From Sphingomonas nostoxanthinifaciens (GTDB lineage Bacteria > Pseudomonadota > Alphaproteobacteria > Sphingomonadales > Sphingomonadaceae): a stretch of 64,000 nt of DNA. Below, piece by piece: positions 47,831 through 57,621 of this stretch. Location of the stretch: contig NZ_CP082839.1 in assembly GCF_019930585.1 (NCBI RefSeq), positions 2,104,001 through 2,168,000 of the forward strand, written 5' to 3'. A program made the translations under genes and the position numbers. The notes beneath the pieces are model-generated. The model was not told the origin of the DNA. It saw only the letters and a list, made by a program, of their open reading frames with translations, and ran no database searches. Every line of letters starts with the position of its first letter. Within the stretch, counting starts at the first letter, position 1.

Positions 47831-47859
47831 TTGAAACCGCCTCCACGATCTCCCTAAAG
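47831..47859 (+). promoter_or_regulatory. Possible dnaA promoter within a 443-base gap
   Basis: The stretch 47604-48046 holds the rpsT terminator, an A/T-rich part near 47690-47820 with two TGTCA repeats 11 bases apart, and a promoter-like pair: TTGAAA at 47831 and CTAAAG at 47854, spacing 17. No DnaA box (TTATnCACA) or other origin feature was found, and no gene is evident. The leader would be nearly 180 bases long. Confidence 0.35.
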
Positions 47860-48046
47860 TCATCGGGTCGGGCGGTGATTCTTCCGCCGGGCCATCTTCG
47901 AGCATGGGTCTCGACGCGCACGGGGGTTTGGTGCGCGAGAGTAGAGTCGTGGGTGGACGGAACGGCTCGGAACGCTCGAATGCGTTCCGCGCGGCGGGAG
48001 AGTTTTGCGCGTGCGCCATGCGGTAAAGAACAGGGACGATGTACCG

Positions 48047-49426
48047 ATGGAGGACGATGCGTGCCTGCCGGCTCAGGCCGCTTGGGAGGCCATTCGCGCC
48101 AGCCTGCGCCGCTCGTGCGGGGAGCGGATCTTCGACGGCTGGCTGAAGCCACTCGCGCTGGCGTCGTGTGATCTCGACGCTGGCGACGTCCGGCTGACCG
48201 CGCCGTCGGCGTTCATGGCCAACTGGGTCCAGGGTCATTTCGCCGAGCAGATCGCGGCGGCGTGGCGCGCGATGCTGCCGCAGGTCGTCCATGTCTCGAT
48301 CGAGGCGGCGACCGACGCGATGCGGGTGACGATGCCCGAGCCCGCGGCCGAGCCGGTTGCGCCATCGGTCGCGCCGGCAGCCGAAACGGCCACGCTCGCC
48401 CATTCGACCACGCTGGAGCAGCGCTACACGTTCGACAGCTTCGTCGTCGGCAAGGCGAACGAGCTCGCCTACAATGCCGCGCGCACGCTGGCGGAGGGCG
48501 GAAAGCTCGCCTTCAACCCGCTGTTCCTCCATGGCGGCGTCGGCCTCGGCAAGACGCATCTGATGCATGCGATCGGCCACGAATATCGCGCCCGTCATCC
48601 GGAGGCGCGCATCCTCTACATGTCGGCCGAGAAGTTCATGTTCGAGTTCGTGGCGGCGATGCGCGCCAAGGACACGCACAGCTTCAAGCAGCGGCTGCGC
48701 GCCGCCGACGTGCTGATGATCGACGACGTCCAGTTCATTGCCGGCAAGGAATCGACCCAGGAAGAATTCTTCCACACGATGAACGAGCTGATCTCGGCAG
48801 GCCGTCGCTTGGTCATCAGTGCCGACCGCTCGCCGCAGACGCTGGAAGGGATCGAGAGCCGCATCCTGTCGCGCCTGTCGTGGGGCCTCGTCGCCGACGT
48901 CAATCCGGCCGACTTCGAGCTGCGCTACAACATCATCTGCAAGAAGTTGGAGAATCAGCCCGCCGGCACGGTGCCGCAGGACGTGGCGCTTTTCCTTGCC
49001 AAGCGGATCAGCGCGTCGGTGCGCGAGTTGGAGGGTGCGCTCAACCGCGTCATGGCGTTCGCCACGCTCAACAATCGCGTGATCGATCTCGATTTCGCGC
49101 AGGAGGCGCTGGCCGACCAGCTGCGCGCGAGCCAGCGCCGCGTCTCGATCGACGAGATCCAGCGTCGCGTGTGCGAGCATTACCGCATCCGCCAGGCAGA
49201 AATGGGTTCGGCGCGCCGCGCGCGCGAGGTGGCCCGTCCGCGCCAGATCGCGATGTATCTGGCCAAGCAGCTTACCCAGCGCTCGCTGCCCGAAATCGGT
49301 CGTCGCTTCGGTGGGCGCGACCATACCACGGTGATCCACGCGGTGCGGAAGATCGAGGAATTGCGCATCAAGGATGCCGAGCTCGACGCCGACGTTCGCC
49401 TGCTGCTGCGCCAGCTCGAAGCCTGA
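48047..49426 (+). CDS. dnaA: Chromosomal replication initiator protein DnaA
   Basis: This 459-residue AAA+ protein opens the origin. Domain I is at the N-terminus (WEAIRASLRRSCGERIFDGW). A Pro/Ala/Glu linker follows. The AAA+ domain has the Walker A loop GGVGLGKTHLMHAIG, Walker B LMIDDVQFIAGK, and the arginine finger region SRLSWGLVADV. The domain IV DNA-binding signature is GGRDHTTVIHAVRKIEEL. The start is the ATG at 48047; earlier GTG and TTG codons in frame add an unlikely basic leader. Its neighbourhood is conserved, but no origin is visible beside it. Confidence 0.96.
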   Translation: MEDDACLPAQAAWEAIRASLRRSCGERIFDGWLKPLALASCDLDAGDVRLTAPSAFMANWVQGHFAEQIAAAWRAMLPQVVHVSIEAATDAMRVTMPEPAAEPVAPSVAPAAETATLAHSTTLEQRYTFDSFVVGKANELAYNAARTLAEGGKLAFNPLFLHGGVGLGKTHLMHAIGHEYRARHPEARILYMSAEKFMFEFVAAMRAKDTHSFKQRLRAADVLMIDDVQFIAGKESTQEEFFHTMNELISAGRRLVISADRSPQTLEGIESRILSRLSWGLVADVNPADFELRYNIICKKLENQPAGTVPQDVALFLAKRISASVRELEGALNRVMAFATLNNRVIDLDFAQEALADQLRASQRRVSIDEIQRRVCEHYRIRQAEMGSARRAREVARPRQIAMYLAKQLTQRSLPEIGRRFGGRDHTTVIHAVRKIEELRIKDAELDADVRLLLRQLEA

Positions 49427-49517
49427 TCGGCACTGACTCGACCAAAACGGAGGTAAGGTGGCGCTTTTATGCGCCATCAAACCAATCTGGATCAATGTTT
49501 GGTGCGAACCCGGTCCG

Positions 49518-49545
49518 GATTGGATACGTGTCATGCGATCCAATC
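49518..49545. promoter_or_regulatory. Inverted repeat upstream of winged-helix gene, possible operator
   Basis: GATTGGAT (49518-49525) and ATCCAATC (49538-49545) form a perfect 8-base inverted repeat with a 12-base spacer, 13 bases before the preferred start of the winged-helix gene. A related half-site (CCAATCTGGAT) lies some 40 bases upstream. It may be a self-regulatory site; this is inference. Confidence 0.35.
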
Positions 49546-49558
49546 TGTGGGGGCGGGC

Positions 49559-50464
49559 ATGGACCAACGCATCGATTATGGGGAGCAGCCCGCGTGCGCG
49601 GTGTTCTCGGACGATATCGCCGGCGGTGAGCGCTGGCATCTGGCGGTCTCTGCCGTGGGCGGCCGAACCTTGCTGTCGAGCGACGTCGTACAGGCCGGCG
49701 CGATCCTGGACGATATGGCCTATCCCGACGTGGTGCTGCTGGATGTCGTTCGCGATAGCGGCCGAGATCTCGACGCGCTGCTGCTGCGGCTCGACGCGGC
49801 GGCGGCCGAGGGGCGGTTTTCCACCGTGGTCGCGTTTACGCCCGATCTGATCGATCCGGTGTGTGCAGCGATCAGTCACCCGGACGTGATGCTGCTGTGC
49901 GACCCCAGCCCGATCGAGCGGGCTGCGGCGCTGGGCCTCGCCATTGCCGTGCCGTCGGCGCCGGCGCTGCGCGAACGGGGCGACGGGCCGCCGAAGCGAC
50001 TGCGTCAATTGAGCGAGGAAGTCAGCCGGATCGCGCGCGCGCTGGCGGAACTGTCGCGGGACGAGCCCACGGCGATGCCGATGCCCCCGCCCGGCGCCCT
50101 ATTGGAAGGTGTCACGCTGCCGAGCGTCGCCACGATCCGGTCGGTCATTCGCGGGCGACGGCTGCGCGACCAATTCTTCGACGCGGAGCTGTTCGCCGAT
50201 CCGGCGTGGGACATGCTGCTGGATCTGATGGTGGCGCAGATGGAGCAGCGCAACGTCGCGGTATCCAGCCTGTGCATCGCCGCATCGGTGCCGCCGACGA
50301 CGGCGCTGCGCTGGATCAAGCGGCTGCACGACATGGGATTGTTCGTCCGCACGGCCGATCCGCGCGACGGCCGGCGCGTATTCGTCGATCTCGCGCCGGC
50401 CGCGGTCGATGCGCTCGCCAATAACTTTCGCGCGATCGAGCGCGCCGGCGTTCTCGCCACCTGA
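49559..50464 (+). CDS. Winged-helix DNA-binding protein with N-terminal receiver-like region
   Basis: This 301-residue protein has a C-terminal MarR-like winged helix: SSLCIAASVPPTTALRWIKR (recognition region) and FVRTADPRDGRRVFVDLAPA (wing). The N-terminal part alternates strands and helices like a receiver (VVLLDVVRDSGRDLDALLLR, TVVAFTPDLID), though I cannot confirm a phosphorylation site. A Pro-rich linker joins the two. The start at 49559 is preferred over an in-frame ATG at 49469 because the latter would place the inverted repeat inside the gene; the choice is uncertain. Target genes are unknown. Confidence 0.72.
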   Translation: MDQRIDYGEQPACAVFSDDIAGGERWHLAVSAVGGRTLLSSDVVQAGAILDDMAYPDVVLLDVVRDSGRDLDALLLRLDAAAAEGRFSTVVAFTPDLIDPVCAAISHPDVMLLCDPSPIERAAALGLAIAVPSAPALRERGDGPPKRLRQLSEEVSRIARALAELSRDEPTAMPMPPPGALLEGVTLPSVATIRSVIRGRRLRDQFFDAELFADPAWDMLLDLMVAQMEQRNVAVSSLCIAASVPPTTALRWIKRLHDMGLFVRTADPRDGRRVFVDLAPAAVDALANNFRAIERAGVLAT

Positions 50465-50507
50465 TACCCTTGCCGTTTGCCGGCAGCGGTGGCATCGCGC
50501 GGGACGA

Positions 50508-50583
50508 GGGCGGTTAGCTCAGTTGGTAGAGCATCTCGTTTACACCGAGAGGGTCGGCGGTTCGAGCCCGTCACCGCCCACCA
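50508..50583 (+). tRNA. tRNA-Val (TAC)
   Basis: The 76-base gene folds as a cloverleaf. The acceptor stem is GGGCGGT/ACCGCCC, the D arm GCTC...GAGC, the anticodon arm TCTCG-TTTACAC-CGAGA with anticodon TAC, and a T arm with TTCGAGC. CCA is encoded. Its 3' half is overlapped on the opposite strand by the end of a PEP-CTERM gene. Confidence 0.97.
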
Positions 50584-51316
50584 TGTCGGCCTGACGGCGA
50601 CGCCGGCGATTGCCGCGCACCACGCCACCGATCGCGCCGAAGCCGAGGATCATCGTCCACCAGCTTGCCGGCTCCGGAATACCCGCGACCGGCGGCGTGC
50701 CGCCGATCGGCGTCGAGGGCACCAGCGGAACGCTCGGCAACGGAATGCCCGAAACGACCGGTACGGGCAGGATCGGGACGGACGAGACCGGCGCCTCGGC
50801 AATCTGGATCGGGCCGGTGGGAGCACCCTCGACGATCGCTACCGGACGGACGGTCGGCGCCGGCACGTCGCCCAGCAGCGCCCGGATGATCGGTGCCCGA
50901 TCGACGCAGAGCGGGCTGGCATAGGTCACCTTGCGCATCACCGGCCGGCGGTGCTTGACCGGATGACGGCGGTGCAGCGGCCGGTGCGCCACGGCCTTGT
51001 GGACGACGACCGGGCGGTGGACCACCGGCTTGTGGACGACGACGTGGTGGACGGGCGCGCGATGCACGACGCGGCGGCGAACGCGCGGCCGGTGCGGCAG
51101 CGGCGAGGCAAGCGTCCTGCGCTGCGCCAGCGGGCGCGCCGAGGCGAGCGTGACGGGAGCCGATTCGAGACAGGGAGCGAAGAGCGAGGAACCGTCAGTA
51201 CCGGTCGACACCTCGGCGGCGTCGGCAGAGACGAACGTGGTCGCCTCGATACAGATCGCCAACCCAACCGTGGCCCCCAGCAACCGGGACGAGTACGTCA
51301 CAAGCCACTTACGCAT
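50540..51316 (-). CDS. PEP-CTERM protein with His/Val/Pro-rich body and tRNA-derived tail
   Basis: This 258-residue exported protein has a signal peptide (about residues 1-33), a basic His/Val/Arg/Pro repeat region (HRAPVHHVVVHKPVVHRP, residues about 83-110), a Pro/Val-rich stretch and the sorting signal IPEPASWWTMILGFGAIGG followed by RRRRR. The last 14 residues (MVGGDGLEPPTLSV) are read antisense through the 3' half of tRNA-Val, and the stop codon lies in the complement of the anticodon loop. The normal end would be expected right after the Arg cluster, so the tail is likely acquired by loss of an earlier stop. The body's function is unknown. Confidence 0.78.
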   Translation of the reverse strand: MRKWLVTYSSRLLGATVGLAICIEATTFVSADAAEVSTGTDGSSLFAPCLESAPVTLASARPLAQRRTLASPLPHRPRVRRRVVHRAPVHHVVVHKPVVHRPVVVHKAVAHRPLHRRHPVKHRRPVMRKVTYASPLCVDRAPIIRALLGDVPAPTVRPVAIVEGAPTGPIQIAEAPVSSVPILPVPVVSGIPLPSVPLVPSTPIGGTPPVAGIPEPASWWTMILGFGAIGGVVRGNRRRRRQADMVGGDGLEPPTLSV

Positions 51317-51378
51317 TCTGGAAGAAATCTCCTACGTCCGCTTTGTTCCGTCAGGAGACGTTACGTGTCAAGAGGACG

Positions 51379-51496
51379 TTAACCATAACAGATGGTTAGC
51401 GGCAAGTCCCGCGTAGGATAAGCCCCCGTTTATCCGCATTTTACCATTACTTACCGTCGGCCTGTTCTGGGCCTCCATAAGCAATTTTCTAACCAT
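51379..51496. promoter_or_regulatory. Three TTAACCAT-like motifs in divergent gap
   Basis: The gap between the PEP-CTERM gene and the CAP-domain gene holds TTAACCAT at 51379, its inverse ATGGTTAG at 51392 (forming an inverted repeat with a five-base spacer) and CTAACCAT at 51489. TTAACCAT resembles the half-site of CtrA, an alphaproteobacterial regulator; the assignment is tentative. Confidence 0.35.
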
Positions 51497-51554
51497 CGTT
51501 GCCCTAATGCCCCACCGACGCGGCGCGGCCGCACGGGCGGAGGCCAATGGCGGA

Positions 51555-52250
51555 ATGGCGTGGAAGGCGGCAGCATGGGCATGGCTATATGCGTGCGCGC
51601 TATGCCTGACCGCGCCGGCGCATGCCGAAACGCCGTTCGAGCGCGAGGTGCTGGCGGCGGTGAACTTCGCGCGGACCGACCCTGCCGGCTATGCCGACGC
51701 GCTCGAACGCTACAAGCGCTACTTTCATGGCAACATCGTCAGCCTGCCCGGGCAGTCGGTCGATTTCGAGACTAGCGAGGGCGTTCGCGTGGTCGACGAG
51801 ACGATCATGTTCCTGCGGCGCCAGCGCCCGATGGCGCCGATCGCACCCGCCGCACTGCTGCGCGAAAGCGCATCCGACCATAGCAGCGAACAGGGGGCGA
51901 GCGGCGCGATCGGGCATGAGGGCGCCGACGGCTCTTCGCCGGGCGACCGGGTCCGCCGCCACGGCGGGGGGGCCTATGTGGCGGAAGTGATCGCCTACGG
52001 CTCGCTCGACGCGGTCGACGCGGTGCGCCAGTTGATCGTCGATGATGGCGTGGACGATCGCGGCCATCGCGCGATTCTCTATTCGCCCGAACTGGCCTAT
52101 GCCGGCGTATCGTGCGGCCCGCACAAGGATTATCGCATCGTGTGCGTGATGGATCTCGGCATCACGCCCGATGGCCGGCTGCCCGCGACGACGCGGCAGG
52201 CCGCCGTTCACCGCGCCTCGCCGGCCCGGACCGACGCCCCGCCGGCCTGA
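51555..52250 (+). CDS. Secreted CAP-domain (SCP-like) protein
   Basis: This 231-residue protein has a signal peptide (about residues 1-24, ending AHA) and a CAP/SCP fold. The start of the domain is EREVLAAVNFARTDPAGYAD, then SASDHSSEQGASGAIGHEG with the active-site His/Glu, EVIAYG, and GHRAILYSPELAYAGV. CAP proteins are extracellular; bacterial ones are linked to cell-wall or spore functions, but the activity is unclear. The ATG at 51555 starts the signal peptide; an upstream ATG at 51507 would add a basic leader. It shares its upstream gap with a PEP-CTERM gene. Confidence 0.85.
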   Translation: MAWKAAAWAWLYACALCLTAPAHAETPFEREVLAAVNFARTDPAGYADALERYKRYFHGNIVSLPGQSVDFETSEGVRVVDETIMFLRRQRPMAPIAPAALLRESASDHSSEQGASGAIGHEGADGSSPGDRVRRHGGGAYVAEVIAYGSLDAVDAVRQLIVDDGVDDRGHRAILYSPELAYAGVSCGPHKDYRIVCVMDLGITPDGRLPATTRQAAVHRASPARTDAPPA

Positions 52251-52293
52251 CCGCCGATGGCATTTGGCGGATCGGCGACGTAAGACAGGGCCG

Positions 52294-53034
52294 ATGAAGG
52301 CCCGTGCCGACCAGTTGCTCGTCGATCGCGGGCTCGCCGAGAGCCGCACGCGCGCGCAGGCGCTGATCCTTGCCGGGCTGGTCTATGCCGGTGAGCGCAA
52401 ACTGGCCAAGGCGGGGGAGCAGATCGATGCGGCGATGCCGCTCGACGTGCGCGGGCGCGATCATCCGTGGGTGTCGCGCGGCGGCATCAAGCTCGATCAT
52501 GCGCTCACTCATTTCGATTGGGACGTGACCGGCGCGGTGGCGATGGACGTCGGCTCCTCGACCGGCGGTTTCACCGATGTGCTGCTGACGCGCGGCGCGG
52601 CGCGGGTCTATGCGATCGACAGCGGCACCAACCAGCTCGCCTGGAAGCTGCGCACCGACGATCGCGTGATCGTACACGAGCGCACCAATGCCCGCAACCT
52701 GACCGCCGTCGAGATCCCCGAGCCGATCGACCTGATCGTCTGCGACGCGAGCTTCATCGGCCTCGCCAAGGTGCTCGAGCGACCGCTGACCTTCTCCACG
52801 CCGGCCGCGCGGCTGGTGGCGCTGGTCAAACCGCAGTTCGAGGCAGGCCGCGACGAGATCGGCAAGGGTGGGGTGGTGCGCGATCCCGCCGTCCATGCGC
52901 GCGTCTGCGACGAGGCCGCCGCGTGGGTTGCGGCGCAGGGGTGGGCGGTCGTCGGGATCGAACGCAGCCCGATCACGGGGCCAGAGGGCAATGTAGAATT
53001 CCTGCTCGCGGCGATCCGCACGGTGGACGGCTGA
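52294..53034 (+). CDS. tlyA: TlyA-family rRNA 2'-O-methyltransferase
   Basis: This 246-residue protein has an N-terminal S4 RNA-binding domain (RADQLLVDRGLAESRTRAQA, about residues 3-22). An FtsJ-type SAM domain follows, with motif I MDVGSSTGGFTDVLL (about 84-98) and catalytic Lys/Asp region LVKPQFEAGRDEIGKGG. It methylates ribose positions on 16S and 23S rRNA in TlyA homologues. The ATG at 52294 is the first that leads directly into the S4 domain. It lies between the CAP gene and ubiK. Confidence 0.93.
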   Translation: MKARADQLLVDRGLAESRTRAQALILAGLVYAGERKLAKAGEQIDAAMPLDVRGRDHPWVSRGGIKLDHALTHFDWDVTGAVAMDVGSSTGGFTDVLLTRGAARVYAIDSGTNQLAWKLRTDDRVIVHERTNARNLTAVEIPEPIDLIVCDASFIGLAKVLERPLTFSTPAARLVALVKPQFEAGRDEIGKGGVVRDPAVHARVCDEAAAWVAAQGWAVVGIERSPITGPEGNVEFLLAAIRTVDG

Positions 53035-53100
53035 GGCGAGCATTGCCAAAATGGCACTCCAGACCCATTTAGCCGCCTAACACACCTTCGGGAGCCGATC

Positions 53101-53367
53101 ATGCAGAGCGAGAACAAGTTGTTCGAGGACTTCGTCAAGATGGCCAACGGCTTCGCCGGCACGATGGCCGGCGCGGCGCGTGAGGGCGAGACTGCATTCC
53201 GGGAGAAAGTGAAGACGTGGGTCGGCGGGCTCGATTTCGTCAGCCGCGAGGAGTTCGAGGCGGTTAAGGCGATGGCTGCGGCCGCGCGCGACGAGGTCGC
53301 CGCGCTGCGCGCCGAACTGGCCGCCAAGGACACGACGCTCGGCGCCAAGGATCAGCCAGCCGCCTGA
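53101..53367 (+). CDS. ubiK: Ubiquinone accessory factor UbiK-family protein
   Basis: This 88-residue protein has an amphipathic N-terminal helix and the BMFP (DUF526/YqiC) coiled-coil signature VSREEFEAVKAMAAAARDEV (about residues 48-67), with a Leu/Ala heptad tail. In E. coli, UbiK assists ubiquinone synthesis under aerobic conditions. It has a good ribosome site (gggag). It lies downstream of tlyA with a 66-base gap. Confidence 0.85.
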   Translation: MQSENKLFEDFVKMANGFAGTMAGAAREGETAFREKVKTWVGGLDFVSREEFEAVKAMAAAARDEVAALRAELAAKDTTLGAKDQPAA

Positions 53368-53395
53368 TCTCCTCGGGGTTGCGTCTCGGCCTATC

Positions 53396-53474
53396 GTCAC
53401 GCCGGCGAACGCTGGCCTCGCGTGCTGCACCGGGCGCGCGTCCTTCGGGAGATGCCAGCGTTCGCCGGCATGCC
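53396..53474. repeat. Inverted REP-like palindrome pair upstream of lepA
   Basis: GCCGGCGAACGCTGGC (53401-53416) is perfectly complementary in reverse to GCCAGCGTTCGCCGGC (53454-53469), with a 37-base spacer. Each arm is itself close to palindromic. It resembles the pair found between the metH halves (GCCGG...CTGG) and marks a dispersed element family. The gap between ubiK and lepA (177 bases) is mostly this element. Confidence 0.8.
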
Positions 53475-53544
53475 TCCTGTCTCGGCTGACGCGCTTCTCC
53501 AGAAACACTAGGCGCGTGCCATGGCATCCTGCTAGGCGCGCGCG

Positions 53545-55347
<1,803 letters not shown>

Positions 55348-55417
55348 GTTCCGAGCATTTTACATCCGATTTGGCTCGCTTCGTCCCGTTTTTTTGCGGA
55401 TGCGAAGGCGGTGTGAC

Positions 55418-55436
55418 AAAACGGAGACACCGTTTT
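55418..55436. terminator. Short bidirectional hairpin between lepA and porin-like gene
   Basis: AAAACGG (55418-55424) pairs perfectly with CCGTTTT (55430-55436), loop of five, giving a stem with A and T runs on either side. It could terminate lepA. It is weak because the stem is only three GC pairs deep. Confidence 0.4.
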
Positions 55437-55487
55437 CGCGCTTCGCTGGTTCAGCCGGTCCCCACTTAATTTTCAGGGACTTGGTAT

Positions 55488-56315
55488 ATGTTGAAATTGA
55501 TGTTTGCCGGTGCGGTCGCCGCGGGCGCGACGACGGCGGCCTTCGCCCAGATGGCCGATCAGACCGCACCTGCGAGCGACGCTTCGGCGCCGGTTGCATC
55601 GACCGGCATGGCGAGCGATGCGCCGAGCTGGGCCGGCATCTACGCCGGTCTCCATGGCGGTTATGGCTTCGACAATGGCCGCAAGATCAGCAACGTCGGC
55701 TCCACGCCGAACAACGCCGTGGCGCTCAGCAGCGGCATCCGCACGTCGGAGCTCGGCCAGAACCGTTCGGGCGCGCTCGGCGGCGGCCAGCTCGGCTACA
55801 ACTTCCAGCGCGGCAAGCTGATCTTCGGTGGCGAAGGCGACTTCTCCTACATGGATTCGCGCGGCACCTCGGTCTATCGTGGCCTCGGCGTCACCGGTGT
55901 AGCGGCCCCGGGCCGTCGCACCCTGGTCAAGAGCCAGCTCGACTGGATGGGTTCGGTCCGCGCACGCGCGGGTTATGCGCTGAGCGACCAGGGCTTCGTC
56001 TACGCCACCGGCGGTTACGCCTTCGGCAAGGTCAAGGGCCGCGCCGAGTTCGACGGCGATAGCGACAGCACCGTCAACTATGCCGGCAGCCACAAATACA
56101 CCGCGCAGGGCTGGATCGGCGGCCTGGGCGGCGAGTTCCGTCCGTTCAATCAGGGCGTGTGGCGCAAGATCTCCTTCGGTGCGGAGGCGACCTATTACGA
56201 CCTCGGCAAGAGCAGCATCTACGCGCTGCAGACCGGAACCCAGCCGGGCTTTTATCGCCTCGGCGTCGCGACGCGCGGCTATAACGGCGTCGTGAAGATC
56301 AACTACCACTTCTGA
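55488..56315 (+). CDS. Outer-membrane beta-barrel protein (porin-like family)
   Basis: This 275-residue protein has a signal peptide (about 1-20, ending AFAQ), a short linker and an eight-stranded-barrel-like body with alternating aromatic/Gly strands (WAGIYAGLHGGYGFDNGR, FGAEATYYDLGKSS). It ends in a phenylalanine-terminated strand (INYHF), typical of barrel insertion signals. This is the Omp25/OmpA-barrel-like family of alphaproteobacterial outer membranes. It has no peptidoglycan-binding domain. Its ligand or role is unknown. Confidence 0.88.
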   Translation: MLKLMFAGAVAAGATTAAFAQMADQTAPASDASAPVASTGMASDAPSWAGIYAGLHGGYGFDNGRKISNVGSTPNNAVALSSGIRTSELGQNRSGALGGGQLGYNFQRGKLIFGGEGDFSYMDSRGTSVYRGLGVTGVAAPGRRTLVKSQLDWMGSVRARAGYALSDQGFVYATGGYAFGKVKGRAEFDGDSDSTVNYAGSHKYTAQGWIGGLGGEFRPFNQGVWRKISFGAEATYYDLGKSSIYALQTGTQPGFYRLGVATRGYNGVVKINYHF

Positions 56316-56356
56316 TCGACGGCGGCGGGCGTCCCTCGGGCCGCCCGCCATCCCGC

Positions 56357-57574
56357 TCAACCGAGCCCGCGCTCGATCCAGTCGGCAGCGGCCAGTCCGC
56401 TCTCCCACGCACCATGCGCGGTCGAGAAATCGGTGGACGAACAGGCTTCGCCGGCAAAGCACAGCCGCTCGCTGACAGGGTGCGCAAGCACATTACGCGC
56501 GTCGGCATGATCGGGCAGAGCATGGCTGTACGAGCCACCGATGGTCGGTTCCTGCGCCCAGCGCGTCACCGCGATCGGCGAAAGTCCTGCGGCAAAGTCC
56601 CCGCCGAGCAACCCCTTCAGTTCGTCGACGACGAAGGCGACGGCATCGCCGCCCTCCAGTTCCCGCGCCCACGCACCGCCCAGGAAGCATTCGATCACCG
56701 GCCGACCGAACGGGCGGATATAATAGCTGCCGGTCTGCGTCCGATCGACGCGGCCGAGCAGGTGCGATTCCGCCGGAACCGCATCCGGTTGGGCGATCGA
56801 CAGGAAGACCTTGTCGGCAAGGCCCAGCGGCAGGCGCGTGGCGGCATGCAGATGATCCGTCACGTCGGGCGAGAAGCGGATTTGGCCGCGCGCCAGCACC
56901 TCGGTCGACACGGCGACGATCGCCGCACGCGCGGCAATGTCGCCAGCATCGGTCGTTATGTGAATGCCATCGCCCGTGTTTGCGACCGCACGCACCGGCG
57001 TTCCGAGGCGAAAGAGCAGGCGTCCGCCAAGCCCCGCGATGAACGTGCCGTACCCCGCCGGCAGGCGCCAGTTGAGCTCGGTCGAGGCATCCTCATAGGC
57101 CATGAAGTCGGCGGCCGAGAGGCTGTCCAGTTCGCAACCGTTGATGAAGCTGCTGAGCGCATCGAGGAATGGTCGCCAGCGATCGTCGGGCGCCACGGCA
57201 TCGGCGGCCCGATCGCCGGCCGGCGGATGGGAACGCAGCCTTTCCTCGAAGTCGGCGTAAGCCGCCCATGCATCATTCTGATCCGATGCGGAAAAACCGA
57301 TATTGCCGAGCTGCCTTTGCCACGCCGCCTGGCTGTGATCGACGCGGATGCCCTCAGCCTCCGCAAGTCTGGCCAGCGGGTTGCGGCCGGCCGAGTGAAG
57401 CCAGCCGCAGCCGAGATCGAGCGGCAGCCCCGCAATCTGCCGGGTGTGGGCACGCCCGCCGAGGCGGTCCAGCGCCTCGACGATCAGCACCGATCGGCCA
57501 CGGTCGTGCAGACGCCGTGCGGCCGCAATCCCCGCCGCACCGCCACCAACCACCACCACGTCCACCTGCGTCAT
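56357..57574 (-). CDS. FAD-dependent amine oxidase-like protein
   Basis: This 405-residue flavoenzyme begins with VDVVVVGGGAAGIAAARRL (FAD dinucleotide-binding loop, about residues 4-22). LGGRAHT follows, then the C-terminal CFAGEACSSTDFSTAHGAWE, the conserved second flavin-contact region. It belongs to the flavin-containing amine oxidase family; the substrate is unknown. The ATG at 57574 starts at the first strand; the upstream ATG adds nine residues. It lies between the barrel gene and the NTF2-like gene, divergent from the latter. Confidence 0.87.
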   Translation of the reverse strand: MTQVDVVVVGGGAAGIAAARRLHDRGRSVLIVEALDRLGGRAHTRQIAGLPLDLGCGWLHSAGRNPLARLAEAEGIRVDHSQAAWQRQLGNIGFSASDQNDAWAAYADFEERLRSHPPAGDRAADAVAPDDRWRPFLDALSSFINGCELDSLSAADFMAYEDASTELNWRLPAGYGTFIAGLGGRLLFRLGTPVRAVANTGDGIHITTDAGDIAARAAIVAVSTEVLARGQIRFSPDVTDHLHAATRLPLGLADKVFLSIAQPDAVPAESHLLGRVDRTQTGSYYIRPFGRPVIECFLGGAWARELEGGDAVAFVVDELKGLLGGDFAAGLSPIAVTRWAQEPTIGGSYSHALPDHADARNVLAHPVSERLCFAGEACSSTDFSTAHGAWESGLAAADWIERGLG

Positions 57575-57621
57575 CTTTCCTCGCGCTGTTCCTGCGGCCA
57601 TAAGACGTCCATGGTCGCCCG

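Noticed and set aside
47604..48046. A replication origin beside dnaA.
   Set aside because: No DnaA boxes or A/T-rich 13-mers were visible; in alphaproteobacteria the origin is often elsewhere.
47737..48171. A 144-codon frame across the dnaA leader and start.
   Set aside because: It overlaps dnaA, has shadow-like Arg-rich composition and no ribosome site.
47807..50008. A 733-codon minus-strand open frame across dnaA.
   Set aside because: It has low-complexity shadow composition, and dnaA is certain on the plus strand.
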